Shown here piece by piece: positions 33,808-42,836 of a DNA stretch of 64,000 nucleotides (position 1 is the stretch's first letter; the number at the start of each line of letters is the position of its first letter). This DNA is from Aminipila sp032051575 (GTDB taxonomy: Bacteria > Bacillota > Clostridia > Peptostreptococcales > Anaerovoracaceae), in the NCBI RefSeq assembly GCF_032051575.1, contig NZ_DAMBYD010000004.1, positions 270,164-334,163 of the forward strand. Direction: 5' to 3'. The notes beneath the pieces were generated by a model. It was not told the origin of the DNA and searched no databases. It was given only the letters and a program-made list of their open reading frames with translations. Made by a program: the position numbers and the translations under genes.

Positions 33808-35445
33808 ATGAAAAAAGCGATAATATTAGTTTTGGTGGTTACTCTTATTGTTTCATCTTTAGCTGGCTGCAGTCATACTTCGGCAAAAGATAAGGCAACA
33901 AAGATGGAGTATGAGGGAAAACTAATGGATGATTCGGCAGTGCATAATATTAATGTGAAAATATCAGATGAAGATTGGAAGGATCTATTAGAAAATCCAT
34001 TGGACAAAACAAAGTACAAGGTTGATGTCGATATTGATGGAGAAACTTATTCAGATGTTTCATTTGCAACGAAAGGTAATACTTCTTTAAGCCAGATTGC
34101 CAATGATAATTCTACTGACAGATATAGCTTTAAGATTAACTTTGATAAGTATATAGAGGGTCAGAACTATTATGGCTTAGATAAACTAAATCTGAACAAT
34201 CTAATGTCAGATGCTACATATATGAAGGATTACTTAAGCTATGAAATCATGCGGGAGGCTGGTGCAGCAGCTCCAATGGCAAGTTTTGTAAATATTACTA
34301 TAAATGGAAAAGAGTGGGGGCTATATCTTGCAGTAGAGGATATTAGTGATTCCTTTATTACACGTAACTATGGGGAAGGTGAAGGTGAACTGTATAAACC
34401 TGAAACCGAACAACTAAATAATATGGGAAAAGGTAAAGAAGGAATGCCACCGGGAATCTCAGGCGGAGCAATAGGTGAAAGGCCAGAAAAGCCACAAGGA
34501 GAAATGCCGACTGGCTCTGCTATGCAGGCACCACCTGAAGGAAAAGATGACGGTAACAAAGGTTTTGGGGGGTCAAGTAATGGAGCAAGTTTAGCATATA
34601 CTGACGATGAACTAGAAAGCTATAGTGACATATTTGATAATGCAGAAACTGATGCGACTAAAGAGGATATGCAAAGAGTCTTATCCGCTTTAAAACAGCT
34701 TAGCACGGGTGAAGAATTAGACAAATGCCTGGATGTTGATTCGGTTATAAAATATTTTGTAGCTCACAATTTTGTTGATAATTATGATAGTTACACAGGA
34801 AATATGCTTCATAATTACTATTTATATGAGAATAATGGATTACTATCCATGATTCCTTGGGATTATAATTTAGCCTTTGGCGCTTTTGGTGGAAATGGTG
34901 GTATGAAGAAACCAGGAGAACAGACTGCAGATAATGATGAACAAACTACAGATAATGCAACGGCAATGGTGAATTACGCAATCGATACACCACTTTCAGG
35001 AGCAAAAGAAGCGGATAGACCTATATGGAGTGCTATCATTAATAATGAGGAATATAAGGCGCTATATCATAAGTACTTTGATGAATTGATAACAAACTAT
35101 TTTGAATCTGGAAAGTTTGAAGAAAAAATCGACTCAGTATATGAAATGATTAGACCTTATGTAGAAAAAGATGCTACTGCTTTTTATACGGTTGATGAAT
35201 TTGATAAAGCATACAGCACGTTAAAAGAATTCTGTAAGCTTAGAAGTGAAAGTATTAGAAAACAATTAGATGGAGATATCCCAGCTACAACGGATGGGCA
35301 GAAAAAAGAAGGGGTTCAGCTAATCAATTCTAGTGGTATAAAAATTGAAGATATGGGAAGCCAAAAAGGTGGTGCCCCTAAACAAAATTCAAAAGATGGT
35401 GAACCCTCAAATGTAAATGCAGGTTCAAAAGAAAATAAAGAATAA
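33808..35445 (+). CDS. CotH kinase family lipoprotein
   Basis: A 545-residue protein. A lipoprotein signal ends in SSLAGC (about residue 21), so the protein should be anchored on the outer membrane face. The CotH fold shows VSFATKGNTSLSQIA, RYSFKINFDKYI, GLDKLNLNNLMSDATYMKDY, EWGLYLAVEDI and the catalytic stretch SMIPWDYNLAFGAFG. A Pro/Gly/Lys-rich insertion (about 200-260) and another disordered C-terminal tail (about 495-545) are present. Spore-coat CotH is a protein kinase; secreted clostridial versions like this are of unknown target. It has its own terminator. Confidence 0.88.
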   Translation: MKKAIILVLVVTLIVSSLAGCSHTSAKDKATKMEYEGKLMDDSAVHNINVKISDEDWKDLLENPLDKTKYKVDVDIDGETYSDVSFATKGNTSLSQIANDNSTDRYSFKINFDKYIEGQNYYGLDKLNLNNLMSDATYMKDYLSYEIMREAGAAAPMASFVNITINGKEWGLYLAVEDISDSFITRNYGEGEGELYKPETEQLNNMGKGKEGMPPGISGGAIGERPEKPQGEMPTGSAMQAPPEGKDDGNKGFGGSSNGASLAYTDDELESYSDIFDNAETDATKEDMQRVLSALKQLSTGEELDKCLDVDSVIKYFVAHNFVDNYDSYTGNMLHNYYLYENNGLLSMIPWDYNLAFGAFGGNGGMKKPGEQTADNDEQTTDNATAMVNYAIDTPLSGAKEADRPIWSAIINNEEYKALYHKYFDELITNYFESGKFEEKIDSVYEMIRPYVEKDATAFYTVDEFDKAYSTLKEFCKLRSESIRKQLDGDIPATTDGQKKEGVQLINSSGIKIEDMGSQKGGAPKQNSKDGEPSNVNAGSKENKE

Positions 35446-35451
35446 TAGATT

Positions 35452-35489
35452 AAAACGGTCCTGAGTATTGTTGTATTTAGGGCCGTTTT
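35452..35489 (+). terminator. Rho-independent terminator after the CotH gene
   Basis: AAAACGGTCCT pairs with AGGGCCGTTTT around a 16-base loop, directly after the stop codon. Confidence 0.8.
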
Positions 35490-35560
35490 GGTATATACTA
35501 TACAGAATAAGAACAATCAATGTTAACAAATTGAGGATGACTGAAAGGGAGGACAGAATT

Positions 35561-36385
35561 ATGAAAAGATTTTTTAGTATTATGGTTGTAATTCTATTGT
35601 CTATGACTATCTTAGCAGGGTGTGGTGATAACGCTGATAAAGAGAAAGTTAAAACCAAAGCAAAACCGTTAGTGGTGGCTATGGACTTGACAAAACCTCC
35701 GTTTGAGATGAAAGATGAAAAGGAAAATCCTTCAGGAATTGGCGTCGATTTCGCAAAGGCATTTGGTGAATATATAGGAAGAGATGTTAAAATTGAAAAT
35801 ACTTCTTATGATGGTCTAATTTCTTCCCTTCAGGAAGGGAAGGCGGATATGGTTATATCCTCTATGTCTATTACAGATGAGGCAAGCCAGAACGTTGATT
35901 TTTCTGAACCATATGCCGACATTATGTTAGCTGTTTTAGTGAACAAGAACTCTGGTATTTCCTCTGCTGAAAGCTTGAATCAGGAAGGTAAAAAGATTGT
36001 TGTCACTGCTGATTCAGCCGGATACATTTATGCACAGAAAAATCTGACCAATACGGAAATTATAACACTTGCAGACGAAAATGCATGTGTTTCGGAAGTG
36101 ACACAGGGAAAGGCAGATGCTTTTATTTGTGATCAGCTGGCTATATATAAGGACTGGCACAATTATACGGATAAGACAACCATCATTTCTATCGGAGGCC
36201 AGGAGGCGGAGCGATGGGGAGTTGCAGTGCAAAAAGGAAATACGGAATTACTTGCACAGATAAATGAATTTATTGGGACGTACCGAGTAAATGGTGGATT
36301 TAATAAGTTAACAAGCAGATATTTGTCAGAAGAAAAAACCACTTTTGATAAATTAGGGGTTAAGTGGATTTTTGATATAGACTAG
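35561..36385 (+). CDS. Amino-acid ABC transporter substrate-binding lipoprotein
   Basis: 274 residues from ATG 35561, which follows GGGAGGAC at good spacing; the open frame extends upstream to 35468 but without a signal peptide. The lipobox is TILAGC (about residue 18). The SBP_bac_3 domain follows: LVVAMDLTKPPFEMKDE, GIGVDFAKAFGEYIGR, YDGLISSLQEGKADMVIS, SMSITDEASQNVDFSEPY. It binds a polar amino acid for import. No permease or ATPase genes adjoin it, so it must work with components encoded elsewhere. It is followed by a terminator. Confidence 0.93.
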   Translation: MKRFFSIMVVILLSMTILAGCGDNADKEKVKTKAKPLVVAMDLTKPPFEMKDEKENPSGIGVDFAKAFGEYIGRDVKIENTSYDGLISSLQEGKADMVISSMSITDEASQNVDFSEPYADIMLAVLVNKNSGISSAESLNQEGKKIVVTADSAGYIYAQKNLTNTEIITLADENACVSEVTQGKADAFICDQLAIYKDWHNYTDKTTIISIGGQEAERWGVAVQKGNTELLAQINEFIGTYRVNGGFNKLTSRYLSEEKTTFDKLGVKWIFDID

Positions 36386-36456
36386 CATGGTTTGGGACTA
36401 TAGTAGTCAACAGTTAGAAGAATATTATTTCCAATAGGGATAAAGATAATAAAGTA

Positions 36457-36487
36457 TTTAAAAAGCATCATTAAAGATGCTTTTTCT
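36457..36487 (+). terminator. Rho-independent terminator after the binding-protein gene
   Basis: AAAAAGCATC pairs with GATGCTTTTT, with a 6-base loop and a T/C-rich tail. Confidence 0.85.
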
Positions 36488-36590
36488 TTTGATTTTCTTT
36501 AGGAATATAATTTGGAACTAGTATTTTATTGTAGTATAATATAATAATATATTGTATAAAAAGGATAAAACAAAAATAAGGAGAGCTGTT

Positions 36591-37649
36591 ATGGATAAAA
36601 CAGTAATATTTTTGGGTGCAGGGGCATCAAAGGCAGACGGTGCACCATTACAAAGAGAACTTTTTAAATCATATTTTAAAGCATGTGAAGGTGAAAAGTT
36701 AAATGAAAACTTTGACATAAAGCATAGTAAAGTAAAGGGACTTCTTGACCGTTACTTTAAAAACTTCTTTGATTTTACTGATAACTTTGATTATAGAAAT
36801 GCTGTGTTTCCTACATTTGAAGAAGCACTCGGTATTTTAGATTTAGCTATTGAGCGTAATGAAAAATATAGAAGTGAGCTGGGAAATCTGTATAAATATA
36901 GGACAGCCCTGATTTTTTCAATGGCGCAGGCTATTCAATATAAAATTGAAGCTTCAAAAAATGGAATACAAGGAGAAAGCCATACGAAACTAATTGAAAA
37001 TTTACAGGACGAACTACCAAAAGGTAATATTACATTTATTTCTACGAATTATGATATCATTTTAGACAATGCGCTTGGCAGTAAGTTTGATGTAGATTAT
37101 GGATTCTATCATTTAGATGATTTAGACAATATAAAAAATGGCGTAAAGCTTTTAAAAATCCATGGATCCTTAAATTGGAAATATTGTCCGGTTTGTAAGC
37201 ATATAGAAGCTAAAATAGAACAAAAAGGAACATTGTCCATAGTAGACAATCCAGGTTCTGTAAAGTGTGACTATTGTTCAGCAGATGCACAATATATAAT
37301 TGTTCCGCCAACTTACTATAAAGATATGAGTAATGTATATCTAGCTAATATATGGAATAATGCAGAAAAGCTGCTTAGAGAAGCAGAGCATATCGTTTTT
37401 TCTGGGTATTCGCTGCCTAGTGCGGACATGCATATAAAATATCTTTTGAAAAGGGCTGAATTAAACAGAGGCAGAAATAGTAAGTTTAAAGCCACCGTTA
37501 TAAATTATTATCCCAATAAAATAGTAGGGGCCATACAAAAAGAACAAAACAGATATAGTAGGTTTTTCAAAAATACCAGCGATGTAAATTATGTACAGGA
37601 GATGTCATTTCAAGACTTTGCAAGGAATCCTTTTCAAGTCCTTGAATAG
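36591..37649 (+). CDS. SIR2-like NAD-binding protein
   Basis: 352 residues from ATG 36591 (GGAG 7 bases upstream); the upstream ATG at 36552 lacks a site. Sirtuin-type Rossmann motifs are present: VIFLGAGASKADGAPLQ (NAD loop), FISTNYDIILDNAL (ribose-binding Asn/Asp) and LLKIHGSLNWKYCPVC (catalytic His). A four-Cys zinc knuckle (CPVC and CDYC) and FSGYSLPSADMHIKYLL follow. This is the SIR2_2-like group, whose members include NADases of phage-defence systems as well as uncharacterised enzymes. It is 23 bases upstream of the selenium operon on the same strand, so it may be co-transcribed. Its function is not established. Confidence 0.8.
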   Translation: MDKTVIFLGAGASKADGAPLQRELFKSYFKACEGEKLNENFDIKHSKVKGLLDRYFKNFFDFTDNFDYRNAVFPTFEEALGILDLAIERNEKYRSELGNLYKYRTALIFSMAQAIQYKIEASKNGIQGESHTKLIENLQDELPKGNITFISTNYDIILDNALGSKFDVDYGFYHLDDLDNIKNGVKLLKIHGSLNWKYCPVCKHIEAKIEQKGTLSIVDNPGSVKCDYCSADAQYIIVPPTYYKDMSNVYLANIWNNAEKLLREAEHIVFSGYSLPSADMHIKYLLKRAELNRGRNSKFKATVINYYPNKIVGAIQKEQNRYSRFFKNTSDVNYVQEMSFQDFARNPFQVLE

Positions 37650-37672
37650 AGTAAAAAGATAAGGAATAAAGA

Positions 37673-38284
37673 ATGATGAAAAAACAAATAAATGCCATGG
37701 GTCTGGCTTGCCCACAACCTGTAGTTCTGACTAAGAAGGCATTAGACAACATGGAGAATTGTGATGTACTTCAGATATATGTTGATAACGACATTGCGGT
37801 AAAAAATGTAATGAAATTCGCCAGAAGTAAAAATTTAGAAGCAGCATACCATCAGGAAAAAGAAAAAGAATACTGTATTAATATACGAGTATCTCAAGAT
37901 GCTGAGTTAAGTGAAACAGAAGAAAGTCTTATTACATGCGGAAATACTTTACAGAATATTGTTGTACTTGCATCTGATAAAATGGGCGAAGGAGACTCTG
38001 AGCTGGGAGTCATTTTAATAAAAGGATTTATCTACGCTTTAACACAACTTGAGAATTTACCTAACACCGTAATTATGTATAATGGAGGGGCAAAGCTTGC
38101 AATAGAAAATTCCCCTTGCTTAGAAGATTTAAAAAACCTCGAAAAATCCGGTGTGGAAATTTTAACCTGTGGTACATGTTTGAAGCATTACAAAATAGAA
38201 GAAAATCTTGCGGTTGGAACTGTGACAAATATGTATACAATAGCAGAAAAAATGTCACAGGCAATTAATATCATTAAACCATAA
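37673..38284 (+). CDS. yedF: Sulfurtransferase-like selenium metabolism protein YedF
   Basis: A 203-residue protein. The N-terminal TusA-like domain has MGLACPQPVVLTKKAL (CPxP active-site Cys about residue 11). The C-terminal DsrE/F-like domain includes LGVILIKGFIYALTQL and an ILTCGTCLKHY cysteine pair. This two-domain arrangement is that of the YedF proteins encoded beside selD in selenium-using bacteria. It probably handles persulfide or perselenide delivery. It is 14 bases upstream of selD. Confidence 0.9.
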   Translation: MMKKQINAMGLACPQPVVLTKKALDNMENCDVLQIYVDNDIAVKNVMKFARSKNLEAAYHQEKEKEYCINIRVSQDAELSETEESLITCGNTLQNIVVLASDKMGEGDSELGVILIKGFIYALTQLENLPNTVIMYNGGAKLAIENSPCLEDLKNLEKSGVEILTCGTCLKHYKIEENLAVGTVTNMYTIAEKMSQAINIIKP

Positions 38285-38298
38285 AAAGAAGGAAAAAT

Positions 38299-39354
38299 AT
38301 GAAGCCAGATATATCTGTAAAAAACGTAAAACTTACGCAGCTCTCAAAATCAGCGGGTTGTGCAGCCAAATTGGAGCCAGGTGTATTATCCAGAATATTA
38401 GATAAATTACCAAAGATTGCAGACGAAAATTTAATAGTGGGTACTGAAACCTCCGATGATGCGGCAGTATATAAAATTTCGGAAGAAATTGCCTTAGTAC
38501 AGACCTTAGATTTTTTCCCACCAATGGTAGATGATCCTTACATCTTCGGACAAATTGCAGCAGCCAATGCTTTAAGTGATATTTACGCTATGGGTGGAAA
38601 TCCTATAACCGCATTAAATATTGTAGCTTACCCAAGCTGTTTAGGTGAAGAAGTCTTGGGGGAGATATTAAGAGGTGGTGCGGATAAAGTAAGGGAGGCA
38701 GGGGCTTCTATTGCAGGAGGACATTCCATTAATGATGAAGAACCTAAATATGGGTTAAGCGTTACAGGAATTGTAAATCCTAAAAAGATACTGCGAAATT
38801 ATGGGGCACAGCCAGGGGACGTATTAATATTAACTAAACCACTTGGATGTGGACTGATAAACACAGCAGTGAAGGCTGGAATGGCTTCTTTTGATGCATC
38901 AAAAGAGGCTATAATGAGCATGACAGCTTTGAATAAAAAGGCAAAAGAAGTTTTTGGCCAGTTCAATATACATTCATGTACGGATGTGACTGGGTTTGGA
39001 CTTGCTGGACATGCATTGGAAATGGCCTCTGCAAGTGGAGTCAGTTTTGAAATAGATACTAAAAGACTCCCCGTTTTTTTTGAAGCTTTAAACTATGCCA
39101 GGATGGGACTTGTTCCTGAAGGAACCTATAGAAATCATAAGTTCGTAAGTTCCAAAGTTGAATTTGGTTTTATTTCAGAGGAGTATAAGGATTTAGTCTG
39201 TGATCCTCAAACTTCTGGAGGCTTGCTTGTTAGTGTGGAAAAAGAGCATAGTGAAGATATTATTAAAAATCTGCACCAAGCAATGCCAGATGTGAAATTA
39301 GGCATCATTGGCAAAGTATTCGATAAAAAAGAAAAATACATTACTTTTTTATAA
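38299..39354 (+). CDS. selD: Selenide, water dikinase
   Basis: The 351 residues match the family. The enzyme makes selenophosphate from selenide and ATP, the selenium donor for selenoproteins, selenouridine and the labile selenium cofactor of molybdenum hydroxylases. The active-site position is Cys here (SKSAGCAAKL, C21 and K24), not selenocysteine. Further motifs are ETSDDAAVYKI, QTLDFFPPMVDDPYIFGQIA, ANALSDIYAMGG, GGHSINDEEPKYGL and CDPQTSGGLLVSV. It lies in the middle of a selenium operon (yedF-selD-desulfurase-DUF3343-yqeC-yqeB-DUF3343). Confidence 0.97.
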   Translation: MKPDISVKNVKLTQLSKSAGCAAKLEPGVLSRILDKLPKIADENLIVGTETSDDAAVYKISEEIALVQTLDFFPPMVDDPYIFGQIAAANALSDIYAMGGNPITALNIVAYPSCLGEEVLGEILRGGADKVREAGASIAGGHSINDEEPKYGLSVTGIVNPKKILRNYGAQPGDVLILTKPLGCGLINTAVKAGMASFDASKEAIMSMTALNKKAKEVFGQFNIHSCTDVTGFGLAGHALEMASASGVSFEIDTKRLPVFFEALNYARMGLVPEGTYRNHKFVSSKVEFGFISEEYKDLVCDPQTSGGLLVSVEKEHSEDIIKNLHQAMPDVKLGIIGKVFDKKEKYITFL

Positions 39355-39381
39355 AAGGTAGGGCATAAGGAGCATGGGAGC

Positions 39382-40521
39382 ATGATATATTTTGACAATG
39401 CAGCAACTACATATATAAAACCTGATTGTGTCATAGAAGCAGTTATACAATCCATGCAATCTACCGGAAATGCAGGTAGAGGGGGACATGAAATTTCCCT
39501 AGAAAGCAGTAGAAACATTTATAATGCCAGAGAAAAACTGGCTGATTTTTTTTGCTTTGAAGATGTTTCAGGTATAGTATTTACTGCAAATTCTACAGAG
39601 AGCTTAAATATAGCATTACAAGGAATTTTAGAGCCGCAAGATCATGTGATAACCACTATATTAGAGCATAATTCTGTTCTTCGCCCTCTCTACTTGTTAG
39701 AAAGTAAGGGAATGGAAGTCTCTTTTATTCCATGTGATGAGAAAGGTATACCAGAGTATAATTCCATACCAGAATTAATCAGGTCCAATACAAAGGCAAT
39801 TATAGTAACTCATGCATCCAATGTTACAGGAAATATTATAGATATAAACACAATAGGTGCAATTGCTAGAAAACATAATCTGATTTTTATAGTTGATGCT
39901 TCACAGACTGCAGGTAGTGTAAATATAAATGCAGAAGAAATGGGGATTGATGTTCTGTGCACCACAGGTCATAAGGGTCTAATGGGGCCACAGGGTGTAG
40001 GTGTTTTAGCTGTTCGAAAAGGTATTAACATAGAGCCGCTTTTAGTTGGGGGAAGCGGGATTCAATCTTTTGATAAGAACCATCCAGCGAATATGCCTGC
40101 CAGACTAGAAGCAGGAACTTTAAATGGACATGGCATAGCAGGATTGTATGCAGCCTTGGAATTCATAGAAGCGAAAGGAATAAGGGTAATAGCAGATAAA
40201 GAGCAGGAATTGATGTGGAGGTTTTATAAAGGAATAAGAAACCTTAAGACTGTAAAGGTATATGGGAATTTTGAAGTTAAAGATAGATCACCAATTGTAT
40301 CTTTAAATGTAGGTCACATAGATTCTGCTGAGACAGCAGATATCTTGGCTCAGGAATATGGTATAGCTACAAGAGCTGGTGCTCATTGTGCACCACTTAT
40401 GCACCAATTCTTTGGTACTGAAAGACAGGGTATGGTTCGGTTTAGTTTTGGATATTTTAATACATTTGCTGAAGTAGATACGGCTATAAATGCGGTCAGA
40501 GAACTTGCGGAAAATTCCTAG
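39382..40521 (+). CDS. Cysteine desulfurase-like aminotransferase class V enzyme
   Basis: A 379-residue protein. The PLP-binding Lys is in the TTGHKGLMGPQGVG segment (about 199). Other fold markers are IYFDNAATTYIKP, VFTANSTESLNIALQG, TILEHNSVLRPLYLLE, HASNVTGNIID, DASQTAGSVNI and the C-terminal ATRAGAHCAPLMHQFFGT, whose Cys could be the persulfide/selenide carrier. In this operon it most likely releases selenide from selenocysteine or supplies sulfur/selenium to SelD and YedF. The specificity cannot be decided from sequence. Confidence 0.92.
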   Translation: MIYFDNAATTYIKPDCVIEAVIQSMQSTGNAGRGGHEISLESSRNIYNAREKLADFFCFEDVSGIVFTANSTESLNIALQGILEPQDHVITTILEHNSVLRPLYLLESKGMEVSFIPCDEKGIPEYNSIPELIRSNTKAIIVTHASNVTGNIIDINTIGAIARKHNLIFIVDASQTAGSVNINAEEMGIDVLCTTGHKGLMGPQGVGVLAVRKGINIEPLLVGGSGIQSFDKNHPANMPARLEAGTLNGHGIAGLYAALEFIEAKGIRVIADKEQELMWRFYKGIRNLKTVKVYGNFEVKDRSPIVSLNVGHIDSAETADILAQEYGIATRAGAHCAPLMHQFFGTERQGMVRFSFGYFNTFAEVDTAINAVRELAENS

Positions 40522-40537
40522 GAGTAAGAGGTTAAAT

Positions 40538-40801
40538 ATGCGAAAAAAAGTACTGAAACTTATTATTACATTCGCGGATACACAACAGGCTGTAGCTTGT
40601 GAAAAAAAATGCCAAGAAGCCGGAATCGGAGAACGATTAATACCTGTACCTGGACAGATTTCAGCAGGTTGTGGTCTGGCTTGGAAGGCAGATTTTGTTC
40701 AAAAGATAAAAATCGAGAACTTCTTTAAACAAAATCATATTGAATATGAAGGCTTTTATGAAGTGTATTTACTTGAAAGGTGTACGGATCAAGATGTGTA
40801 G
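40538..40801 (+). CDS. DUF3343 protein, first copy
   Basis: 87 residues from ATG 40538 (GAGG 7 bases upstream; the upstream in-frame ATG lies in the desulfurase gene). The sequence includes LIITFADTQQAVACEKKCQE, GERLIPVPGQISAGCGLAWK and EGFYEVYLL. DUF3343 proteins are small ferredoxin-like-fold proteins that recur in selenium operons. A Cys in SAGCG could carry selenium or sulfur. It overlaps the yqeC start by 8 bases. The second copy in this operon (42376) keeps only the C-G core of this motif. Confidence 0.85.
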   Translation: MRKKVLKLIITFADTQQAVACEKKCQEAGIGERLIPVPGQISAGCGLAWKADFVQKIKIENFFKQNHIEYEGFYEVYLLERCTDQDV

Positions 40802-41513
40802 GTTGTTGACTTTATTAGAGGGAGATTTTAAATCCATAGCCTTTGTAGGTGCAGGTGGAAAAACTACTACGATTTATAATCTGGCTAAACAGTTGATTAG
40901 TAAAGGGAAACGTGTAATTATTACGACAACTACACATATTTATCAACCTAAGAATATGGAAGTGGCTACGGATTTGGCAGGCATTGAAAAAATATTACAG
41001 GAAAGAAAATTGGTCGTGGCTGGAATACCTTGTGAAGAGAGTAAATTAACCTGTTTAGAAAGCGAGACTTTTAATCAACTTGTAAATTATGCTGATTATG
41101 TGTTAATTGAGGCAGATGGAGCAAAGAAAATGCCTATTAAAGTACCGAAAGAAAATGAACCTGTAATACCTAAATGGGTGGATTTGGTTGTAGGTGTTGT
41201 TGGAATGGACTGCATAGGCAAAAAAATAAAAACAGTATGTTTCAGACCACAAGAGGCGGTAAAGCTTCTGAATGAGGGAACAAAAGAAATCGTTACCGAG
41301 GATCATTTTATTACAGAGGAAGATGTTGCGCAGATCATCGGAAGTGAAAAAGGATTAAAAAAGGGTGTAGGACAAAAACCTTTTAAAGTAATTTTAAATA
41401 AAGTGGACAATAAAAAAAATAAACAGGCTTCTGAAAAAATTAGAATGATATTAGAATCAAAAGGAATAGAAGGCTGTTTGATGACTTCATATAAGGAAAA
41501 TGAGAGGGCTTAA
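40794..41513 (+). CDS. yqeC: Selenium-dependent hydroxylase accessory protein YqeC
   Basis: 239 residues from ATG 40794, overlapping the previous gene by 8 bases. A P-loop is visible near the N-terminus (VGAGGKTTTIYNLAKQL), followed by ITTTTHIYQPK, YVLIEADGAKKMPIKVPKEN and GVVGMDCIGK. This matches the TIGR03172 family, found only with the selenium-dependent molybdenum hydroxylase system. It is a predicted nucleotide-dependent maturation factor; the biochemical step is unknown. Confidence 0.93.
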   Translation: MCRLLTLLEGDFKSIAFVGAGGKTTTIYNLAKQLISKGKRVIITTTTHIYQPKNMEVATDLAGIEKILQERKLVVAGIPCEESKLTCLESETFNQLVNYADYVLIEADGAKKMPIKVPKENEPVIPKWVDLVVGVVGMDCIGKKIKTVCFRPQEAVKLLNEGTKEIVTEDHFITEEDVAQIIGSEKGLKKGVGQKPFKVILNKVDNKKNKQASEKIRMILESKGIEGCLMTSYKENERA

Positions 41514-41516
41514 CCA

Positions 41517-42308
41517 ATGAAAAAAATATATATACGAGGAGCGGGAGATTTAGCTACAGGTATTGCCTGCAGGCTTTACGAAAGTGGATTTCAGGTTTTA
41601 ATGACAGATTTGGAAGTACCTACAACAGTTAGAAGAACGGTGGCATTTTCCCCTGCTATATATGAAGCAAAAGCAGAAGTAGAAGGAAAAGTAGGAGTAT
41701 ATTGTAGTTCAATAGAGGAAGTCGAAGAAGCTTTTTTACGAAAAGAAATTCCTATTGTAGTGGATAAAGACGGTTTATTTTTGAAAGCCTTAAAACCAGA
41801 TGTGGTGGTGGATGCAATTATCGCAAAGAAAAATGTGGCTACTAAAATAAATGATGCAGAGATTGTAATTGCTATAGGGCCTGGATTTATTGCTGGAGAG
41901 GACTGTCACTGTGTTATAGAGTCAATGCGTGGACACAATTTAGGAAGATGCATCTATACAGGCCATGCGACTCCAAACACAGGTATTCCCGGTAATATTG
42001 GCGGCTTTACTACAGAACGTATTATTCGGGCAGCATGTGATGGCAAATTCAGAGGTGCTGTAAAGATAGGTGATCGTATTCAGTCAGGCCAGACTGTTGG
42101 TTATATAGGAGAAATACCTATTGTAGCTCAAATTGACGGTATGGTAAGGGGTCTTTTACAAGATGGTGTAATGGTGCATAAGAACATGAAGGCCGGAGAT
42201 GTTGACCCAAGAGCAGAAAAAGGAAACTGCTATACAGTATCCGATAAATCAAGAGCTATTGCAGGTGGTGTACTTGAAGGGATTTTGCATTTAATATATT
42301 TTCGATAA
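41517..42308 (+). CDS. yqeB: Selenium-dependent molybdenum hydroxylase system protein YqeB
   Basis: The 263 residues match the EF2563/YqeB family (TIGR03309). Seen are the N-terminal Rossmann-like IYIRGAGDLATGIACRLYES, MTDLEVPTTVRRTVAFS, VDKDGLFLKALKPDVVVDAI, AIGPGFIAGEDCHCVIESMRG (about 122) and the C-terminal GGVLEGILHL. It is needed for making or inserting the labile selenium of purine/xanthine-type hydroxylases. The hydroxylase itself is not in the window. It is 3 bases after yqeC. Confidence 0.94.
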   Translation: MKKIYIRGAGDLATGIACRLYESGFQVLMTDLEVPTTVRRTVAFSPAIYEAKAEVEGKVGVYCSSIEEVEEAFLRKEIPIVVDKDGLFLKALKPDVVVDAIIAKKNVATKINDAEIVIAIGPGFIAGEDCHCVIESMRGHNLGRCIYTGHATPNTGIPGNIGGFTTERIIRAACDGKFRGAVKIGDRIQSGQTVGYIGEIPIVAQIDGMVRGLLQDGVMVHKNMKAGDVDPRAEKGNCYTVSDKSRAIAGGVLEGILHLIYFR

Positions 42309-42375
42309 CCGAACGAAGGTGCTTCGCATATTATATAAGTATACCATAAGTCTCATAGGATGGGAGGCACACAAA

Positions 42376-42639
42376 ATGAAAAAGGAGTATTTGCTTACTT
42401 TCTCATCATTTTATAAAGCAAAGTATGCTCAGGAAAAAATAATAGAATTAGGTGTAAGATGTACAGTAAAAAGGGCACCTTCTGAGATTGTTACGTCCTG
42501 TGGATATGCCATATATTTAAAAACGGATGATATACAGAAAGTGTTAAGTATTTTTGATGGTGAAATACTTACCGTCAAAGGTGTATTTCTTGTAGATAAC
42601 TCTTTAGGGACTACTCAATATAGAAAAATATCAATCTAA
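42376..42639 (+). CDS. DUF3343 protein, second copy
   Basis: 87 residues from ATG 42376, which follows GGGAGGC; the open frame starts upstream at 42319 without a site. It has the DUF3343 pattern: YLLTFSSFYKAKYAQEKIIE, VKRAPSEIVTSCGYAIYLK and a beta-rich C-terminus. Like the first copy it has a central Cys (TSCG). It closes the selenium operon and is followed by a terminator. A carrier or chaperone role is inferred from context. Confidence 0.85.
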   Translation: MKKEYLLTFSSFYKAKYAQEKIIELGVRCTVKRAPSEIVTSCGYAIYLKTDDIQKVLSIFDGEILTVKGVFLVDNSLGTTQYRKISI

Positions 42640-42662
42640 ACAATATTTATAAAAATTGAATG

Positions 42663-42703
42663 AAGCTTATTTAGAATTTTTATTTAGTTCTAAATAAGCT
42701 TTC
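42663..42703. terminator. Terminator of the selenium operon
   Basis: A 14-bp perfect stem, AAGCTTATTTAGAA / TTCTAAATAAGCTT, with an 11-base loop and T residues after it. Confidence 0.8.
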
Positions 42704-42770
42704 TAAGCCACATAATTGTTAATAAACACAAATAATTTAAAAATAATTTGTGAAAAATAATAAAAATATC

Positions 42771-42799
42771 TTGACAACGTACTTTATATATACTAAAAT
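42771..42799 (+). promoter_or_regulatory. Sigma-A promoter of the T-box leader
   Basis: TTGACA (42771-42776) and TAAAAT (42794-42799) with a 17-base spacer. Transcription should start near 42806, leaving a leader of about 320 bases before the first gene. Confidence 0.8.
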
Positions 42800-42836
42800 T
42801 CTACTATACTCAATAAAGTGATAAATTAAATAAAAT

